Below are positions 27,049 through 37,364 of a stretch of DNA of 64,000 nt, piece by piece. The DNA lies in assembly GCA_018241695.1 (NCBI GenBank), contig JAFEDH010000029.1, positions 1 through 64,000 of the forward strand, in the 5' to 3' direction. A program made the position numbers and the translations under genes. The DNA comes from Pseudomonadota bacterium (GTDB lineage Bacteria > Pseudomonadota > Gammaproteobacteria > Burkholderiales > Rhodocyclaceae). How positions within the stretch are numbered: the stretch's first letter is position 1; every line of letters starts with the position of its first letter. The notes under the pieces are model-generated. The model did not search any database. It had not been told where the DNA came from and was given only the letters and a program-made list of their open reading frames with translations.

Positions 27049-29571
27049 TCATCCCGATTCGCGCAGAACCCGCAGCGGACTGTCCCGCAGGGCGTGGCGC
27101 GTTCCCCATAGCCCTGCGGCAACGACCCCCGTCAATCCGGCGACAATCCCCTGCACGGACAGCGGCCAGGCCGGCAGATAGGGCAGATGCAGCACCTGGT
27201 GCGCCAGCCCCCAGGCAATACCCGCCGCGCCCAGCGCTCCCAGCAACCCGGCCATCGCCCCGAGTGCCGCGAATTCGGTCGCCAGCGCACGGCGCATCTG
27301 GCCGCGGCGCGCACCCAGGGTTCGCAGCACCGCCAGTTCCTGCATGCGTTCGTCGGCGGTCGCCTGCAGGGCCGCATACAGCACCATCAGGCCCGCCAGC
27401 AGGGCAAAGCCGAAAACCAGCTCCACCGCACCGGTGACCCGGTCCAGCGTATCCCGCACCTGACGCACCACGTTGTCCATGTCGATCACCGTCAGATTCG
27501 GCATTTCACGCACCAGGGCATCGGTCAGCGCCCGCCGGTCATGCGGCAAATGGAAACTGGTGATGTAGCTCACCGGGTATCCATGCAGCAGATCGGGTGG
27601 CGCAATGACAAAAAAATTCACCCGCATCGAATCCCATTCAAGCTTGCGCAGGGAAGTGATCCGGCCCGATACGACTCGCCCGGCGATATCGTAATCAAGG
27701 CGATCGCCAAGCCTGAGGCCCAGGGTTTCGGCCAGACCCTGCTCCACCGAGAACTGGTCGGTGCGGCCCTGGCCATCCCCATGCCAGATACCGGCAACTA
27801 CCGTATTGCCCGAGGGCAGCCGCGATGACCACGAAAGATTGAATTCCCGCTCCACCAGGCGACGTGCCCGTTCCTCCGGGTAGCTTTCGGGTGTGACGGC
27901 ATGGCCATTGACCGCGACCAGACGCCCCCGCACCATCGGTTCCAGCGACGGTGGAGGTAACCCTTCACGGCGGAAGAAATCCGTGAACCCGGCGCGCTGT
28001 TCGGGCTGGATGTTGATCACGAAGCGATTGGGAGCATCGGGCGGCATCCGCGCCTGCCAGACCGTCACCAGATCCTCGCGCACCACGGTCACCAGCAGCA
28101 ATGCGGTCAGTCCCAGCCCTAAAGCCACCGTCTGGGCGAGGCTGGCGGCAAGGCGGCGGCGCAGGCCGGCCAGCCCATAGCGCCAGCCGATCCCGATAGC
28201 CGCTCCCCGCAGCCGCCCCAATACCGCCATCAGCAATCGGGCGACCACGGCATAGATCAGAATCGCCGCGGCAAAACCCGCGAGCACAATGCTGCCCAGG
28301 GTGGCATCACCGGCCATCCAGAACATCAATCCCCCGAGTGCGAGCGCGCCCATCAGCGTGGCCGAAAGCGCATAAGGCTCGGCACCCGCCCATTCCCGGC
28401 GCAATACCCGTACCGCGGGCACCGAACGCAGCCGCAGCAACGGCGGCAGGGCGAAGCCCGCGACCAGGGTCAGCCCCACCGCCAGCCCCTGTACCCAGGG
28501 TTGCCAGGAAGGCAGCGGCAGACTATCGGCAAGCAATCCCGCCATGAATCCTTGCAAAACACCCTGCACCGCGAAACCCAGCACCGCCCCGAGCAGGGAT
28601 GCCGCCATCCCCAGCAACAGGAATTCTCCGCCGTACACCAGCAATACCTGGTTGCTGCTGGCACCGAGGCAGCGCATCACGGCGCAGCCATCGAGGTGAT
28701 GCCTCAGATAGCGATTGGCCGCCAGTCCCACCGCCACCGCCGCCAGCACCACGGAGAGCAGGGCAGCCAGCCGCAGGAAGCGTTCGGCCCGCTCCAGCAC
28801 CATGCGCACTTCGGGACGATTGTCGTCCAGCCCCTCCATGCGCTCACCACGCTCCAGATGGGGCTGCATCCATTCGCGGAAGGCGGAAACAGCCGGAGCT
28901 TTGCCCGCAACATAACGCCGCCAGACGATACGGCTTCCTTCCTGCACCAGACCCGTCCGGGCGAGATCGCCATCATTGAGCAATACGCGGGGCGCGAAGG
29001 CAAAGGCATTGAGTCCCCTTTCCGGTTCCTGGGTGAGTACCGCAGCAATGCTGAAGACCCCCTGGCCCACCTGCAAAGGATCGCCCACACGCACCTCCAG
29101 CGCCGAGAGCAAACGCTCATCGACCCAGACACTGCCACGGGGAGGAATACCGCGTACCGGCGCATCGTCCGCATTCGCAGCGGGCGCAATGCGCAATACC
29201 CCGCGCAGCGGATAGCCCTCCGATACGGCCTTCAGATCCGCCAGCTGGCTGTGCCCGGCAGAGGACACCATGCTGGGAAAACTCGCACTGCCGGCCACGT
29301 GCAGCCCCCGTGATTCGGCTTCGCGGCGGATGGTGTCGGACCAGGGATGGTCGGCGCTCAGCAGCAGATCACCGCCGAGCAGTTGCCGGGACTGCAGCAC
29401 CAGCGCCTGGGCCACCCGGTCGGTGAGAAAGGAAACTCCGGTCAGGGCTGTCACGGCCACCACCAGCGCCACGCCCAGCACGGTCAATTCTCCGGCCCGC
29501 AGATCGCGCACCAGCATGCGAAACATCAGGGAAAGGATTGCCCGCACAAGCGCTCCGGAAGTTCGAATCAT
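27049..29571 (-). CDS. YbbP-like ABC transporter permease (FtsX family)
   Basis: An 840-residue inner-membrane protein with two FtsX/MacB-type permease units. Each has a large periplasmic loop between the first helix and a bundle of three, plus a central pair of helices. The order and length match E. coli YbbP (about 800). YbbP pairs with the ATPase YbbA, yet no ATPase gene adjoins it, so the partner must be elsewhere. The family's substrate is not firmly known. Confidence 0.85.
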   Translation of the reverse strand: MIRTSGALVRAILSLMFRMLVRDLRAGELTVLGVALVVAVTALTGVSFLTDRVAQALVLQSRQLLGGDLLLSADHPWSDTIRREAESRGLHVAGSASFPSMVSSAGHSQLADLKAVSEGYPLRGVLRIAPAANADDAPVRGIPPRGSVWVDERLLSALEVRVGDPLQVGQGVFSIAAVLTQEPERGLNAFAFAPRVLLNDGDLARTGLVQEGSRIVWRRYVAGKAPAVSAFREWMQPHLERGERMEGLDDNRPEVRMVLERAERFLRLAALLSVVLAAVAVGLAANRYLRHHLDGCAVMRCLGASSNQVLLVYGGEFLLLGMAASLLGAVLGFAVQGVLQGFMAGLLADSLPLPSWQPWVQGLAVGLTLVAGFALPPLLRLRSVPAVRVLRREWAGAEPYALSATLMGALALGGLMFWMAGDATLGSIVLAGFAAAILIYAVVARLLMAVLGRLRGAAIGIGWRYGLAGLRRRLAASLAQTVALGLGLTALLLVTVVREDLVTVWQARMPPDAPNRFVINIQPEQRAGFTDFFRREGLPPPSLEPMVRGRLVAVNGHAVTPESYPEERARRLVEREFNLSWSSRLPSGNTVVAGIWHGDGQGRTDQFSVEQGLAETLGLRLGDRLDYDIAGRVVSGRITSLRKLEWDSMRVNFFVIAPPDLLHGYPVSYITSFHLPHDRRALTDALVREMPNLTVIDMDNVVRQVRDTLDRVTGAVELVFGFALLAGLMVLYAALQATADERMQELAVLRTLGARRGQMRRALATEFAALGAMAGLLGALGAAGIAWGLAHQVLHLPYLPAWPLSVQGIVAGLTGVVAAGLWGTRHALRDSPLRVLRESG

Positions 29572-29825
29572 TCAGGGCCATTCTATTCGTGTCGCCACAG
29601 GCATGCCGACTGTCCACGACATGCCGTTGTACTGCCAGCTAATATCGGCCCATCCGCGAATTGCCTGCCTTCTCGATCTGCCCGTTTCCGGGCTATGGAA
29701 TCCGGCTGCGGTGCAGTCGCTTCGTAATGCACAAAAAGAGAATAGCTGCCCTGGTGGGCAAGCCTGGAGCTTGGGAAGCGCTTCTTGAGAAAGAAATTCC
29801 GGGTCGAAAACACACCCCCTGGAAT

Positions 29826-31193
29826 TCACATCCCCCGTAGTGCCTCCACCGCCTGCCCGACCCGGTCCACCGCGATCACCTCGATGCCCTTGATGGCTTG
29901 TCTGGGTGCATTGGCCTTGGGAATCAGGGCATGGGTGAAGCCCAGTTTTGCGGCTTCCTTCAAGCGTTCCTGCCCGCGTGGTGCAGGGCGGATTTCACCC
30001 GCGAGGCCCACCTCACCGAAAGCGACGAGTTTGGGTGGCAAAGGCTTGTTGCGCAGGCTGGAGACAATGGCGAGCATCACCGCGAGATCGGCGGCGGGCT
30101 CCTGGATGCGTACGCCCCCCACGGCGTTGACGAACACATCCTGATCAAAGCAGGCGATGTTGCCATGGCGATGCAGCACGGCGAGCAGCATCGCCAGGCG
30201 CTGTGGATCGAGGCCCACGGTGAGCCGGCGCGGACTCGGCGTGTGGGCAGTATCCACCAGTGCCTGGATTTCCACCAGCAGGGGGCGGGTGCCTTCCTGG
30301 GTGACCAGAACGCAGGAGCCGGCCACCTCCTGGGCATGCTGGGAGAGGAACAGCGCCGAGGGATTGGAGACGCCGCGCAGGCCCTTGTCAGTCATGGCGA
30401 ACACGCCCAGTTCGTTCACCGCGCCAAAACGGTTCTTGAAGGCGCGCACGAGGCGGAAGCTGGAATGCGTGTCGCCCTCGAAATAGAGCACCGTATCGAC
30501 GATGTGCTCCAGCACCCGCGGACCGGCCAATGCGCCTTCCTTGGTGACGTGGCCGACGAGGATGACGGTGGTGCCGCCTTGCTTGGCCAGGCGGGTCAGT
30601 TGCGCCGCACATTCACGCACCTGCGCCACCGATCCGGGGGCCGACTGCAGGGCTTCGGAATAGAGGGTCTGAATGGAATCGATCACTGCCACGGCGGGTT
30701 TTTCGGTCTGCAGGATAGCGATGATCTTCTCCAGGCTGATCTCGGCCAGCAGTTGCAGATGACTGGCCTGCAACTGCAACCGCCGGGCGCGCAGGGCCAC
30801 CTGTTCGCCGGATTCCTCGCCGGAGACATAGAGCACCGGCTGTCCCGCCTCGGCCAGCCGGCACAGGGCCTGCAACAGCAGGGTGCTCTTGCCGATGCCG
30901 GGATCGCCACCGATCAGCACCACGCCGCCCTGTACCAGGCCACCGCCGAGCACCCGGTCGAATTCCTCGATGCCGGTAGGCTGGCGCGGTTCCTCGCGGG
31001 GATCAATCTCGGCCAGGCGCTGCAGCTTGCCCGATGCAGCCAGCGCGGCAAAGCGGTTGGAGGATGCGGGCGCCGTGTCCGCCACGGTTTCCACCAGGGT
31101 ATTCCATTGTCCGCAACCGGGGCACTGTCCCTGCCACTTGGGGCTGCTGGCACCGCACTCGGTACAGCTGTAAAACGTTTTTGCCTTCGCCAT
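29826..31193 (-). CDS. radA: DNA repair protein RadA
   Basis: A 455-residue RecA-like branch-migration ATPase. The N-terminal zinc finger uses C10, C13, C24 and C27, Walker A is GGDPGIGKST near residue 100, the RadA-specific KNRFG motif lies near 255, and the C-terminal part is a Lon-like domain. The start codon overlaps the alr stop by one base, so alr-radA are co-transcribed. Confidence 0.95.
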   Translation of the reverse strand: MAKAKTFYSCTECGASSPKWQGQCPGCGQWNTLVETVADTAPASSNRFAALAASGKLQRLAEIDPREEPRQPTGIEEFDRVLGGGLVQGGVVLIGGDPGIGKSTLLLQALCRLAEAGQPVLYVSGEESGEQVALRARRLQLQASHLQLLAEISLEKIIAILQTEKPAVAVIDSIQTLYSEALQSAPGSVAQVRECAAQLTRLAKQGGTTVILVGHVTKEGALAGPRVLEHIVDTVLYFEGDTHSSFRLVRAFKNRFGAVNELGVFAMTDKGLRGVSNPSALFLSQHAQEVAGSCVLVTQEGTRPLLVEIQALVDTAHTPSPRRLTVGLDPQRLAMLLAVLHRHGNIACFDQDVFVNAVGGVRIQEPAADLAVMLAIVSSLRNKPLPPKLVAFGEVGLAGEIRPAPRGQERLKEAAKLGFTHALIPKANAPRQAIKGIEVIAVDRVGQAVEALRGM

Positions 31194-32263
31194 CAGGCGC
31201 TTTCCTCTACCGGCACGCGCGCCGCCAGGGCACAGAACAACTCATAGCTCACGGTGCCCGCTGCAGCGGCCACATCGTCCGCCGGCATGCCTTCGCCCCA
31301 GAGCACGACCGGGCTTTGCAGATCGGCGCCGGGAATGCCGGTGAGATCCACGAACAGCTTGTCCATGGAAACCCGCCCCAGGGTACGGGTGCGCTGCCCG
31401 GCCACCAGGATGGGCGTGCCGGTGGATGCGTGGCGCGGATAGCCGTCGCCATAGCCCCCCGCAACGATGCCGATGCGCATCGGCCGTTCGGCGACGAAGG
31501 CGCCACCGTAGCCCAGCCGGTCGCCCGGCTGCAGGGTGCGAATCGCCAGCATGCGGCTTTCCAGATGCATCACCGGGCGCAGGCCAAGGGATTCGGCGCT
31601 CTGTTCGGCCGCAAAGGGGGAGCCGCCATACAGCATGATGCCCGGCCGCGCCCAGGTCACACGGGCTTCCGGATAACGGATCAGCGCAGGTGAATTGGCC
31701 GCACACAGAGGTAAATCCAGCCCGCCGGTCATGGCGCGAAAGCGTGACCACTGATCTGCGATGCCACGTGGCTCGTCGGCATCGGAAAAATGCGTCATCA
31801 GGGTGATATCGGTATTTTTTTCCCGCAGCATCTCGAGCGCGACACGAAAATCGCCGGCATCGAACCCCAGACGGTTCATCCCGGTATTGAGCTTCAGATA
31901 CACCGGCAGGGATCGCGTGTTCTCCACCGCGCGCCACTGGCGCACCTGCTCCAGGCAATGCAGCACCGGCGTCAACCCGTAGATAGTGAATTGCGCAATC
32001 TCGGCCGTATCGTAAAACCCCTCCATCATCAGAATGGGCTGCTTCAATCCTGCCTCACGCAGCGCCACCGCGCCCTCCACCTCGATCAGGGCGAAGCCGT
32101 CCGCCGTATCCGCCAGTGCCGCCGCGACACGCCCCAGGCCATGCCCGTAGGCATTGGCCTTGATCACGCTCCACAGCCGGGTAGCGCCCCCCAGGGAACG
32201 GGCAACGGCATGGTTGTGACGGAGCGCGGCAAGATCGATACGGACACGAAGCGGACGGGGCAT
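31193..32263 (-). CDS. alr: Alanine racemase
   Basis: A 356-residue fold-III PLP enzyme that makes D-alanine for peptidoglycan. The PLP lysine is K35 in KANAYGHG, and the second catalytic tyrosine lies in the RLGYGGAF block. Blocks MTHFSDAD, PGIMLYGG and GYGDGYPR are all normal. The gene heads the alr-radA operon and diverges from lplT over 136 nt. Confidence 0.95.
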   Translation of the reverse strand: MPRPLRVRIDLAALRHNHAVARSLGGATRLWSVIKANAYGHGLGRVAAALADTADGFALIEVEGAVALREAGLKQPILMMEGFYDTAEIAQFTIYGLTPVLHCLEQVRQWRAVENTRSLPVYLKLNTGMNRLGFDAGDFRVALEMLREKNTDITLMTHFSDADEPRGIADQWSRFRAMTGGLDLPLCAANSPALIRYPEARVTWARPGIMLYGGSPFAAEQSAESLGLRPVMHLESRMLAIRTLQPGDRLGYGGAFVAERPMRIGIVAGGYGDGYPRHASTGTPILVAGQRTRTLGRVSMDKLFVDLTGIPGADLQSPVVLWGEGMPADDVAAAAGTVSYELFCALAARVPVEESA

Positions 32264-32399
32264 GCGGAAAAGGGCGTGAATGCGAGTGCGCAGTTTCTCA
32301 CATCCCTTCGTCTTCGCTCCGGTTTCGATCGGGTTTGATCCAATCGGGCGAGCCGGAAAATTCTTTCATGCTATAAACCCGGCTCTTCGAGCTTGCCCC

Positions 32400-33662
32400 A
32401 TGCGCCTAGGCTTTTACATCATCATGGCGGCGCAGTTCCTCTCTGCGCTGGCCGACAACGTACTCCTCATCGCTGCCATCGCACTGTTGCGGGACATGCA
32501 TGCCCCGGCACAGTACGAGCCGCTGCTCAAGACATTCTTCACCCTCTCCTACGTTTTTCTCGCCGCCTTTGTCGGCGCCTTCGCCGACTCCATGCCCAAA
32601 TGGCGGGTCATGCTGATCAGCAATGGCATCAAGATTCTGGGCTGTGCACTGATGTTCTACGATGTGCATCCCCTGATCGCCTATGCCGTCGTGGGCCTGG
32701 GTGCCGCGGCCTATTCGCCCGCCAAATACGGCATCGTCACCGAGTACGTGCCCCATCGACTGCTGGTGGTCGCCAACGGCTGGATCGAGGGCCTGACCGT
32801 GATCGCCATCATCCTCGGCACGGTGCTGGGCGGGATGCTGATCCGTCCCGACATCGCCCAGACCCTGCTCGCTTTCGATTTCCCGGTGATCGATACCGGC
32901 ATCGACACCGTGGCCGAGATGAATCTGGCCGTGGTAGGCGGCATCTATTTCGCCGCTGCCCTGTTCAATCTCTATATTCCGAACACGGGAGTGGATCACA
33001 AACCCCTGAAAAAAAATCCGCTCTATCTGCTCCACGAATTCGGCCATTGCCTGACCCTGCTCTGGCGTGACAAGCTGGGGCAGGTTTCCCTGGCGGTCAC
33101 CACGCTGTTCTGGGGCGCCGGGGCCACCTTGCAGTTTCTCATCATCGAATGGGCGCGGGCCGCCCTGAAGCTCGACCTGTCCACCGCCAGCATGATGCAG
33201 GGCATCGTCGCCGTCGGTGTCGCCCTGGGTGCAGTGATTGCTGCCCGGACCGTGACCCTGCGCCGCTCGGTCAGGGTCATTCCACTGGGGATCGCCATGG
33301 GTGTCGCCATCAGCGGCCTGCTCTTCATCCGTGGCATTCCGCTCGCCTGGTGCCTGCTGCTCACGGTCGGCACCCTCTCGGGCCTGTTCGTCGTGCCCAT
33401 GAACGCCCTGCTGCAGCACCGCGGCCATGTGCTGATGGGCGCCGGGCACTCGATCGCGGTCCAGAATTTCAACGAGAACCTGTCGATCCTGATCATGACC
33501 GGCGTGTATGCCCTGCTGCTCGAACTGAAGCTTCCCATCTACGGGATCATCGGGCTTTTCTCGTTCTTCGTCACCGGCACCATGTGGCTGGTGAAGCGGC
33601 GTCACGACCTCAACCAGCGTCAGTACGACGCGGTCGCCCACCTCGACGACACCCTGCACTGA
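32400..33662 (+). CDS. lplT: Lysophospholipid transporter LplT
   Basis: A 420-residue MFS protein with about 12 membrane segments that flips lysophospholipids across the inner membrane. Diagnostic blocks include the N-terminal QFLSALADNVLL, YSPAKYGI and the FNENLSIL segment. In E. coli it works with the acyltransferase Aas, which is not encoded here. The ATG at 32400 gives the conserved MRLGFYIIM start. The longer frame from 32280 adds an unrelated leader. Confidence 0.9.
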   Translation: MRLGFYIIMAAQFLSALADNVLLIAAIALLRDMHAPAQYEPLLKTFFTLSYVFLAAFVGAFADSMPKWRVMLISNGIKILGCALMFYDVHPLIAYAVVGLGAAAYSPAKYGIVTEYVPHRLLVVANGWIEGLTVIAIILGTVLGGMLIRPDIAQTLLAFDFPVIDTGIDTVAEMNLAVVGGIYFAAALFNLYIPNTGVDHKPLKKNPLYLLHEFGHCLTLLWRDKLGQVSLAVTTLFWGAGATLQFLIIEWARAALKLDLSTASMMQGIVAVGVALGAVIAARTVTLRRSVRVIPLGIAMGVAISGLLFIRGIPLAWCLLLTVGTLSGLFVVPMNALLQHRGHVLMGAGHSIAVQNFNENLSILIMTGVYALLLELKLPIYGIIGLFSFFVTGTMWLVKRRHDLNQRQYDAVAHLDDTLH

Positions 33663-33681
33663 CCCGCCGCAGCCACCCTGC

Positions 33682-34179
33682 TCAAAGCACCACGGGGCGA
33701 TCCGGCAATTCGTTGTCACCCCGGTCCTGGGCCGGGAAATGGGTGCGCAACAGCTCGGCCGCCTGCGCCACCGCGGCCAGCGCACCCTCGTGAAAACGGC
33801 CCCGGGAAAACTCATCTTCCATGGCGCGGCAGATCGCATCCCACTGCATTTGCGGCACGCGGGCGGCGATGCCCCGGTCGGCCAGGATTTCCAGATGGTG
33901 ATCCACCAGTTGCAGATAGATCAGGATGCCGCTGTTGTGCTCGGTATCCCACACCCGCAAATCGGAAAACAGCCGTATTGCCCGCGACCGGGCCATTTCG
34001 CCGCGCCACAGCGCCTGCCAGGGCATGGGGCCTTCGATCACGAAGCGCAGTTCGCCGCGATGGCCCGATTCCGCCGCGTGGATCGCCTGCTCGATGGCAT
34101 CGAGCGTGGCGCGGCCAAAGGGACGATGGCTCCACCAGCGCGGGGTCAGCAGATGCCTGAAGATACGACCCGGACGCAT
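33682..34179 (-). CDS. TPM-domain protein (short form)
   Basis: A 165-residue protein made largely of one TPM domain, without signal peptide. Blocks LDAIEQAIHAAESGHRGELRFVIEG and WDTEHNSGILIYLQLVDHHLEILADRGI mark the family. It starts one base after the stop of the longer TPM gene, so the two are translated together. The frame runs upstream into that gene, but the ATG at 34179 is the sensible start. Paired TPM proteins with LemA are common in proteobacteria, and their function is not settled. Confidence 0.85.
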   Translation of the reverse strand: MRPGRIFRHLLTPRWWSHRPFGRATLDAIEQAIHAAESGHRGELRFVIEGPMPWQALWRGEMARSRAIRLFSDLRVWDTEHNSGILIYLQLVDHHLEILADRGIAARVPQMQWDAICRAMEDEFSRGRFHEGALAAVAQAAELLRTHFPAQDRGDNELPDRPVVL

Positions 34180-34180
34180 G

Positions 34181-35062
34181 TCACCAGCTCCCCGAGGCGC
34201 CACCGCCACCGAATCCGCCGCCGCCACCGGAAAAGCCTCCCCCACCGCCGGAGAATCCCCCGCCTGAACCACCGCGCCCTCCGCCGCCGCCGGACAGCAG
34301 CGCCAGAAGGATGTCGAGGCCAAGTACCGTGACAATAATGGTCGTGATTACCGCCACGATGACGCCCAGCCCCGTTCCGGCCACCAGCCATCCCACCAGC
34401 CCGCCCGCACCCGCCATCAGCGAGGTTCCCAGCAGATTCCCCAGCGCGCGGCGCAACATCGGGCCGACAAGCATCGCAATCACGATGCCGATCATAAAAA
34501 TGTTCCCGCCCATCCCGCTTTCATTCCTGCCCTGCATACCTGGCGGCTCAGCCGGTGGCGGCAGGGTTTCGGCGCCGATCCGCGCCGCCAGTGCCTGCAT
34601 TGCCGCCTCTAGGCCGCCATAGAAATCTCCCTGCTTGAAATGCGGAGCCATGGTATCGCTGACGATGCGTTTGGCCACCACATCCGGAATCGCGCCTTCG
34701 AGACCGTAGCCAACCTCGATGCGCATGCGCCGGTCATCCTTGGCGACGATCACGATCGCGCCGTCATCCACCCCCTTGCGGCCCAGTTTCCAGGCTTCGG
34801 CAAGGCGGATGCCAAACTGTTCGATGGCTTCGGGCCGTGTCGTGGGTAACAGCAGCACACCGACCTGCGCGCCTTTTTCGGCCTCGATGCCTGCCGAGGC
34901 GGCTTCGAGGGAAGCTTTCTGGTCCGGGGTGAGCGTCCCGGTCAGATCGGTCACCCGTGCCGTCAGGGGCGGGATCGACACCAAAGCCTCCGGATACCCC
35001 GGGCGGGGTATCCAGAACAGGAGCAGCAGCGTGCAGGCTGCCCAGAAGCGGGCCATGGACAC
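34181..35062 (-). CDS. YgcG-type TPM-domain membrane protein with Gly-rich tail
   Basis: A 293-residue protein with a signal peptide (to about residue 25) and a TPM domain (about 30-155) starting at VTDLTGTLTPDQ. One or two membrane segments follow near residues 190-255, and the C-terminus is almost entirely glycine and serine, ending GASGSW. This is the usual YgcG plan, with the TPM domain in the periplasm. It lies two bases after the LemA gene in an operon lemA-ygcG-TPM. Confidence 0.9.
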   Translation of the reverse strand: MSMARFWAACTLLLLFWIPRPGYPEALVSIPPLTARVTDLTGTLTPDQKASLEAASAGIEAEKGAQVGVLLLPTTRPEAIEQFGIRLAEAWKLGRKGVDDGAIVIVAKDDRRMRIEVGYGLEGAIPDVVAKRIVSDTMAPHFKQGDFYGGLEAAMQALAARIGAETLPPPAEPPGMQGRNESGMGGNIFMIGIVIAMLVGPMLRRALGNLLGTSLMAGAGGLVGWLVAGTGLGVIVAVITTIIVTVLGLDILLALLSGGGGGRGGSGGGFSGGGGGFSGGGGGFGGGGASGSW

Positions 35063-35064
35063 CC

Positions 35065-35667
35065 TTATCTGGCAGGCGCGCTATCGAACCTGACCGCCGG
35101 CGGCGCGGAGATGGCCTTCTCGTCCTCGACGGCGAAGTTGGCCTTCGGTTTCCAGCCCATGACCATGGCCGTCAGATTGTTGGGAAAGGTTCGCACCGAG
35201 ATGTTGTAGGTCTGCACCGCCTGGATATAACGGTTGCGTGCGACCGTGATGCGGTTCTCCGTACCTTCAAGCTGGGCCTGGAGGTCGCGGAAGTTCGTGT
35301 CGGCCTTGAGCTGGGGATAGTTCTCCGATACCACCAGCAGGCGCGACAGTGCTCCGCTCAGTTGCCCCTGGGCCTGCTGGAATTTGGCGAAAGCCTCGGG
35401 ATCGTTGACCAGTTCCGGCGTGGCCTTGATGCCGGCCACACTGGCGCGGGCCTCGGTCACCTGGGTCAGCACCGATTTCTCGTGACTGGCATAGCCTTGC
35501 ACCGTGGATACCAGATTGGGAATCAGGTCGGCGCGACGTTTGTATTGGTTGAGCACTTCGGACCAGGCACTATTGACGCCTTCGTCGTTGACCTGAACCT
35601 GGTTGTAGCCGCAACCGGAAAGCAGCGTGGCGGCAAGCGCGAGGATGGCAAGCAGACGAAACCCCAT
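35065..35667 (-). CDS. lemA: LemA family lipoprotein
   Basis: A 200-residue LemA protein. The signal peptide ends in the lipobox LSGCGY at about residues 15-20, and the helical LemA domain follows, with QYKRRADLIPNLVSTVQGYA. I chose the ATG at 35667, six nt after GGGAGA. Upstream in-frame starts are too close to that site or lengthen the signal unnaturally. First gene of the lemA-TPM-TPM operon. Confidence 0.9.
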   Translation of the reverse strand: MGFRLLAILALAATLLSGCGYNQVQVNDEGVNSAWSEVLNQYKRRADLIPNLVSTVQGYASHEKSVLTQVTEARASVAGIKATPELVNDPEAFAKFQQAQGQLSGALSRLLVVSENYPQLKADTNFRDLQAQLEGTENRITVARNRYIQAVQTYNISVRTFPNNLTAMVMGWKPKANFAVEDEKAISAPPAVRFDSAPAR

Positions 35668-35831
35668 GAACATCTCCCATGATGAAATCCCCACCGATAT
35701 GGTGGCCGGATACCGGGATTTCAAGACCCGGGCGTCGTGCAGGATAAACCAGCAGGACCGGTTCCCGAAAAAAGCCGATTGAAGGCGACAGGAAGCATTC
35801 CAGTCATTTGCTTGTGGATTTTTTCACCTTT

Positions 35832-37364
35832 TCATGCATCCGGCCTGAGGCGGGCGAAGCCGCTTGCCTGTTCATACGCAGATGCCAGTTGCAACACCGC
35901 GAAATCGGATTTCGCCGGACCGATGATCTGCAGCCCCATCGCACGCCGATCCGATGCGAAACCTGCGGGCACGGCGCCGATCGGCAGTCCGGTCATCGTT
36001 CCGACCGATGCGACCTCCATCCAGCGATGATAGGTGTCCATCTCGCGGCCTCCCACACGGGTCGGCCAATGGGTTTTGGCATCGAAAGGAAAAACCTGTG
36101 CCGTCGGCAGGATCAGGAAATCGAAATCGTCGAAAAGCCGATTCACCGCCAGGAACCATCCATTCCGATCGATCATCGCGGACGACATGCGCTCGCTGGT
36201 GACTGAAAGCCCCGTCTCGATTTCCCACTGCGCTTCGGGCTTGATCCGCTTCCGGGTTTCGGGATTTTTATACAGCGGCGCAGCGAAAGTCGACAAGGTA
36301 TGGCTGCGCAGCGTGACCCACGAATCCCATGCCTTTGCCATATTGAAACCGGCTTTGGCGCTATCGACCGTACAGCCGGCGGATTCAAAGTGTTTCAGCG
36401 CGGACCGGCAAATCTCCAGCACACCCGGCTCGGTGGGAAGATACCCTTCGAGATCGCCCAGCCAGCCGATGCGGGCTCCCTTGAAGCTGCGCTCCAGGCT
36501 GCCAGCAAATTTCGCCGGATTGTCACCCAGGGAAAGCGGCAGGCGAGGATCCTGTCCCGCCAGCACCGAGAGGAGAAAAGCGACATCCGCGGTATTGCGT
36601 CCCATCGGCCCCTCGGTCGCTAAATAGCCGAACACATCGGCGGTCGGCCACATGGGCACCCGGCCGGTGCTTGGTCGCAGCGCGACAATATTGTTCCAGC
36701 CGGCCGGATTGCGCAGCGATCCCATCATGTCGCTTCCATCGGCCAGCGGCAGCATCCGCTGCGCGATCGCCACGGCAGCGCCACCACTGCTCCCGCCCGC
36801 AGTCAGCTGCGGATTCCATGCGTTCAGCGTGGTGCCGAAGACATCGTTGTACGTCTGCGACCCCAGACCGAGTTCGGGCATATTGGTCTTGCCGATGAAG
36901 ATTCCGCCCGCCCGGCGCATCCTTTCCGCGAGGAGGCCATCCGAACTCTCCGGCTTGAAGTTTGCGAGAGGCAAGCCGTTGGTCGTCGCCAGCCCGCGGG
37001 TTCGTACCGCATCCTTCGGCGCCAGGGGAAATCCATGCAGTGGCCCCGTGGTTTCTCCACGATGCAAGGCGGCATCGGCCGCATCGGCTTGCGCCAGCAG
37101 TTCGCCGCGATCCCGCAGCAGGACAATCGCGTTGAAGCCCGGATTGACCTTCTCGATCCTGTCCAGAAAGGCGACCATGACTTCGCGACAGGAAACCTTG
37201 CGGGCGGCAATGGCCCTGGAGAGTTCAAGCCCGGACAGATCCGTAACCGGATCGGTGGGCACAGCGGGCTTGACCGCTCCGGCACGACCGCTACCCGCGA
37301 GGCTGCCGAACGCGGCCGTGGCCAGCAATTTGCCACCTTGGGTCAGAAGCTCCCTTCGTTCCAT
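35832..37364 (-). CDS. Amidase, probably Tat-exported
   Basis: A 510-residue amidase-signature enzyme. It hydrolyses amide bonds through a Ser-cisSer-Lys triad: the lysine in LAPKDAV, the cis-serine in GGSSGG, and the nucleophile in GSDMMGS, 24 residues later as in known amidases. The N-terminus has MERRELL followed by a hydrophobic stretch to about residue 30, resembling a twin-arginine signal but without the full SRRxFLK consensus. The ATG at 37364 has AGGAG six nt upstream. A CCGGTACC element in a stem-loop lies 104 nt upstream, shared with the 50-53 kb locus. Confidence 0.85.
   Translation of the reverse strand: MERRELLTQGGKLLATAAFGSLAGSGRAGAVKPAVPTDPVTDLSGLELSRAIAARKVSCREVMVAFLDRIEKVNPGFNAIVLLRDRGELLAQADAADAALHRGETTGPLHGFPLAPKDAVRTRGLATTNGLPLANFKPESSDGLLAERMRRAGGIFIGKTNMPELGLGSQTYNDVFGTTLNAWNPQLTAGGSSGGAAVAIAQRMLPLADGSDMMGSLRNPAGWNNIVALRPSTGRVPMWPTADVFGYLATEGPMGRNTADVAFLLSVLAGQDPRLPLSLGDNPAKFAGSLERSFKGARIGWLGDLEGYLPTEPGVLEICRSALKHFESAGCTVDSAKAGFNMAKAWDSWVTLRSHTLSTFAAPLYKNPETRKRIKPEAQWEIETGLSVTSERMSSAMIDRNGWFLAVNRLFDDFDFLILPTAQVFPFDAKTHWPTRVGGREMDTYHRWMEVASVGTMTGLPIGAVPAGFASDRRAMGLQIIGPAKSDFAVLQLASAYEQASGFARLRPDA

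Noticed and set aside
29572..29829. Short minus-strand frames between radA and the permease
   Set aside because: No ribosome site, no family, Cys/Trp-rich random composition. The 254 nt are treated as non-coding.
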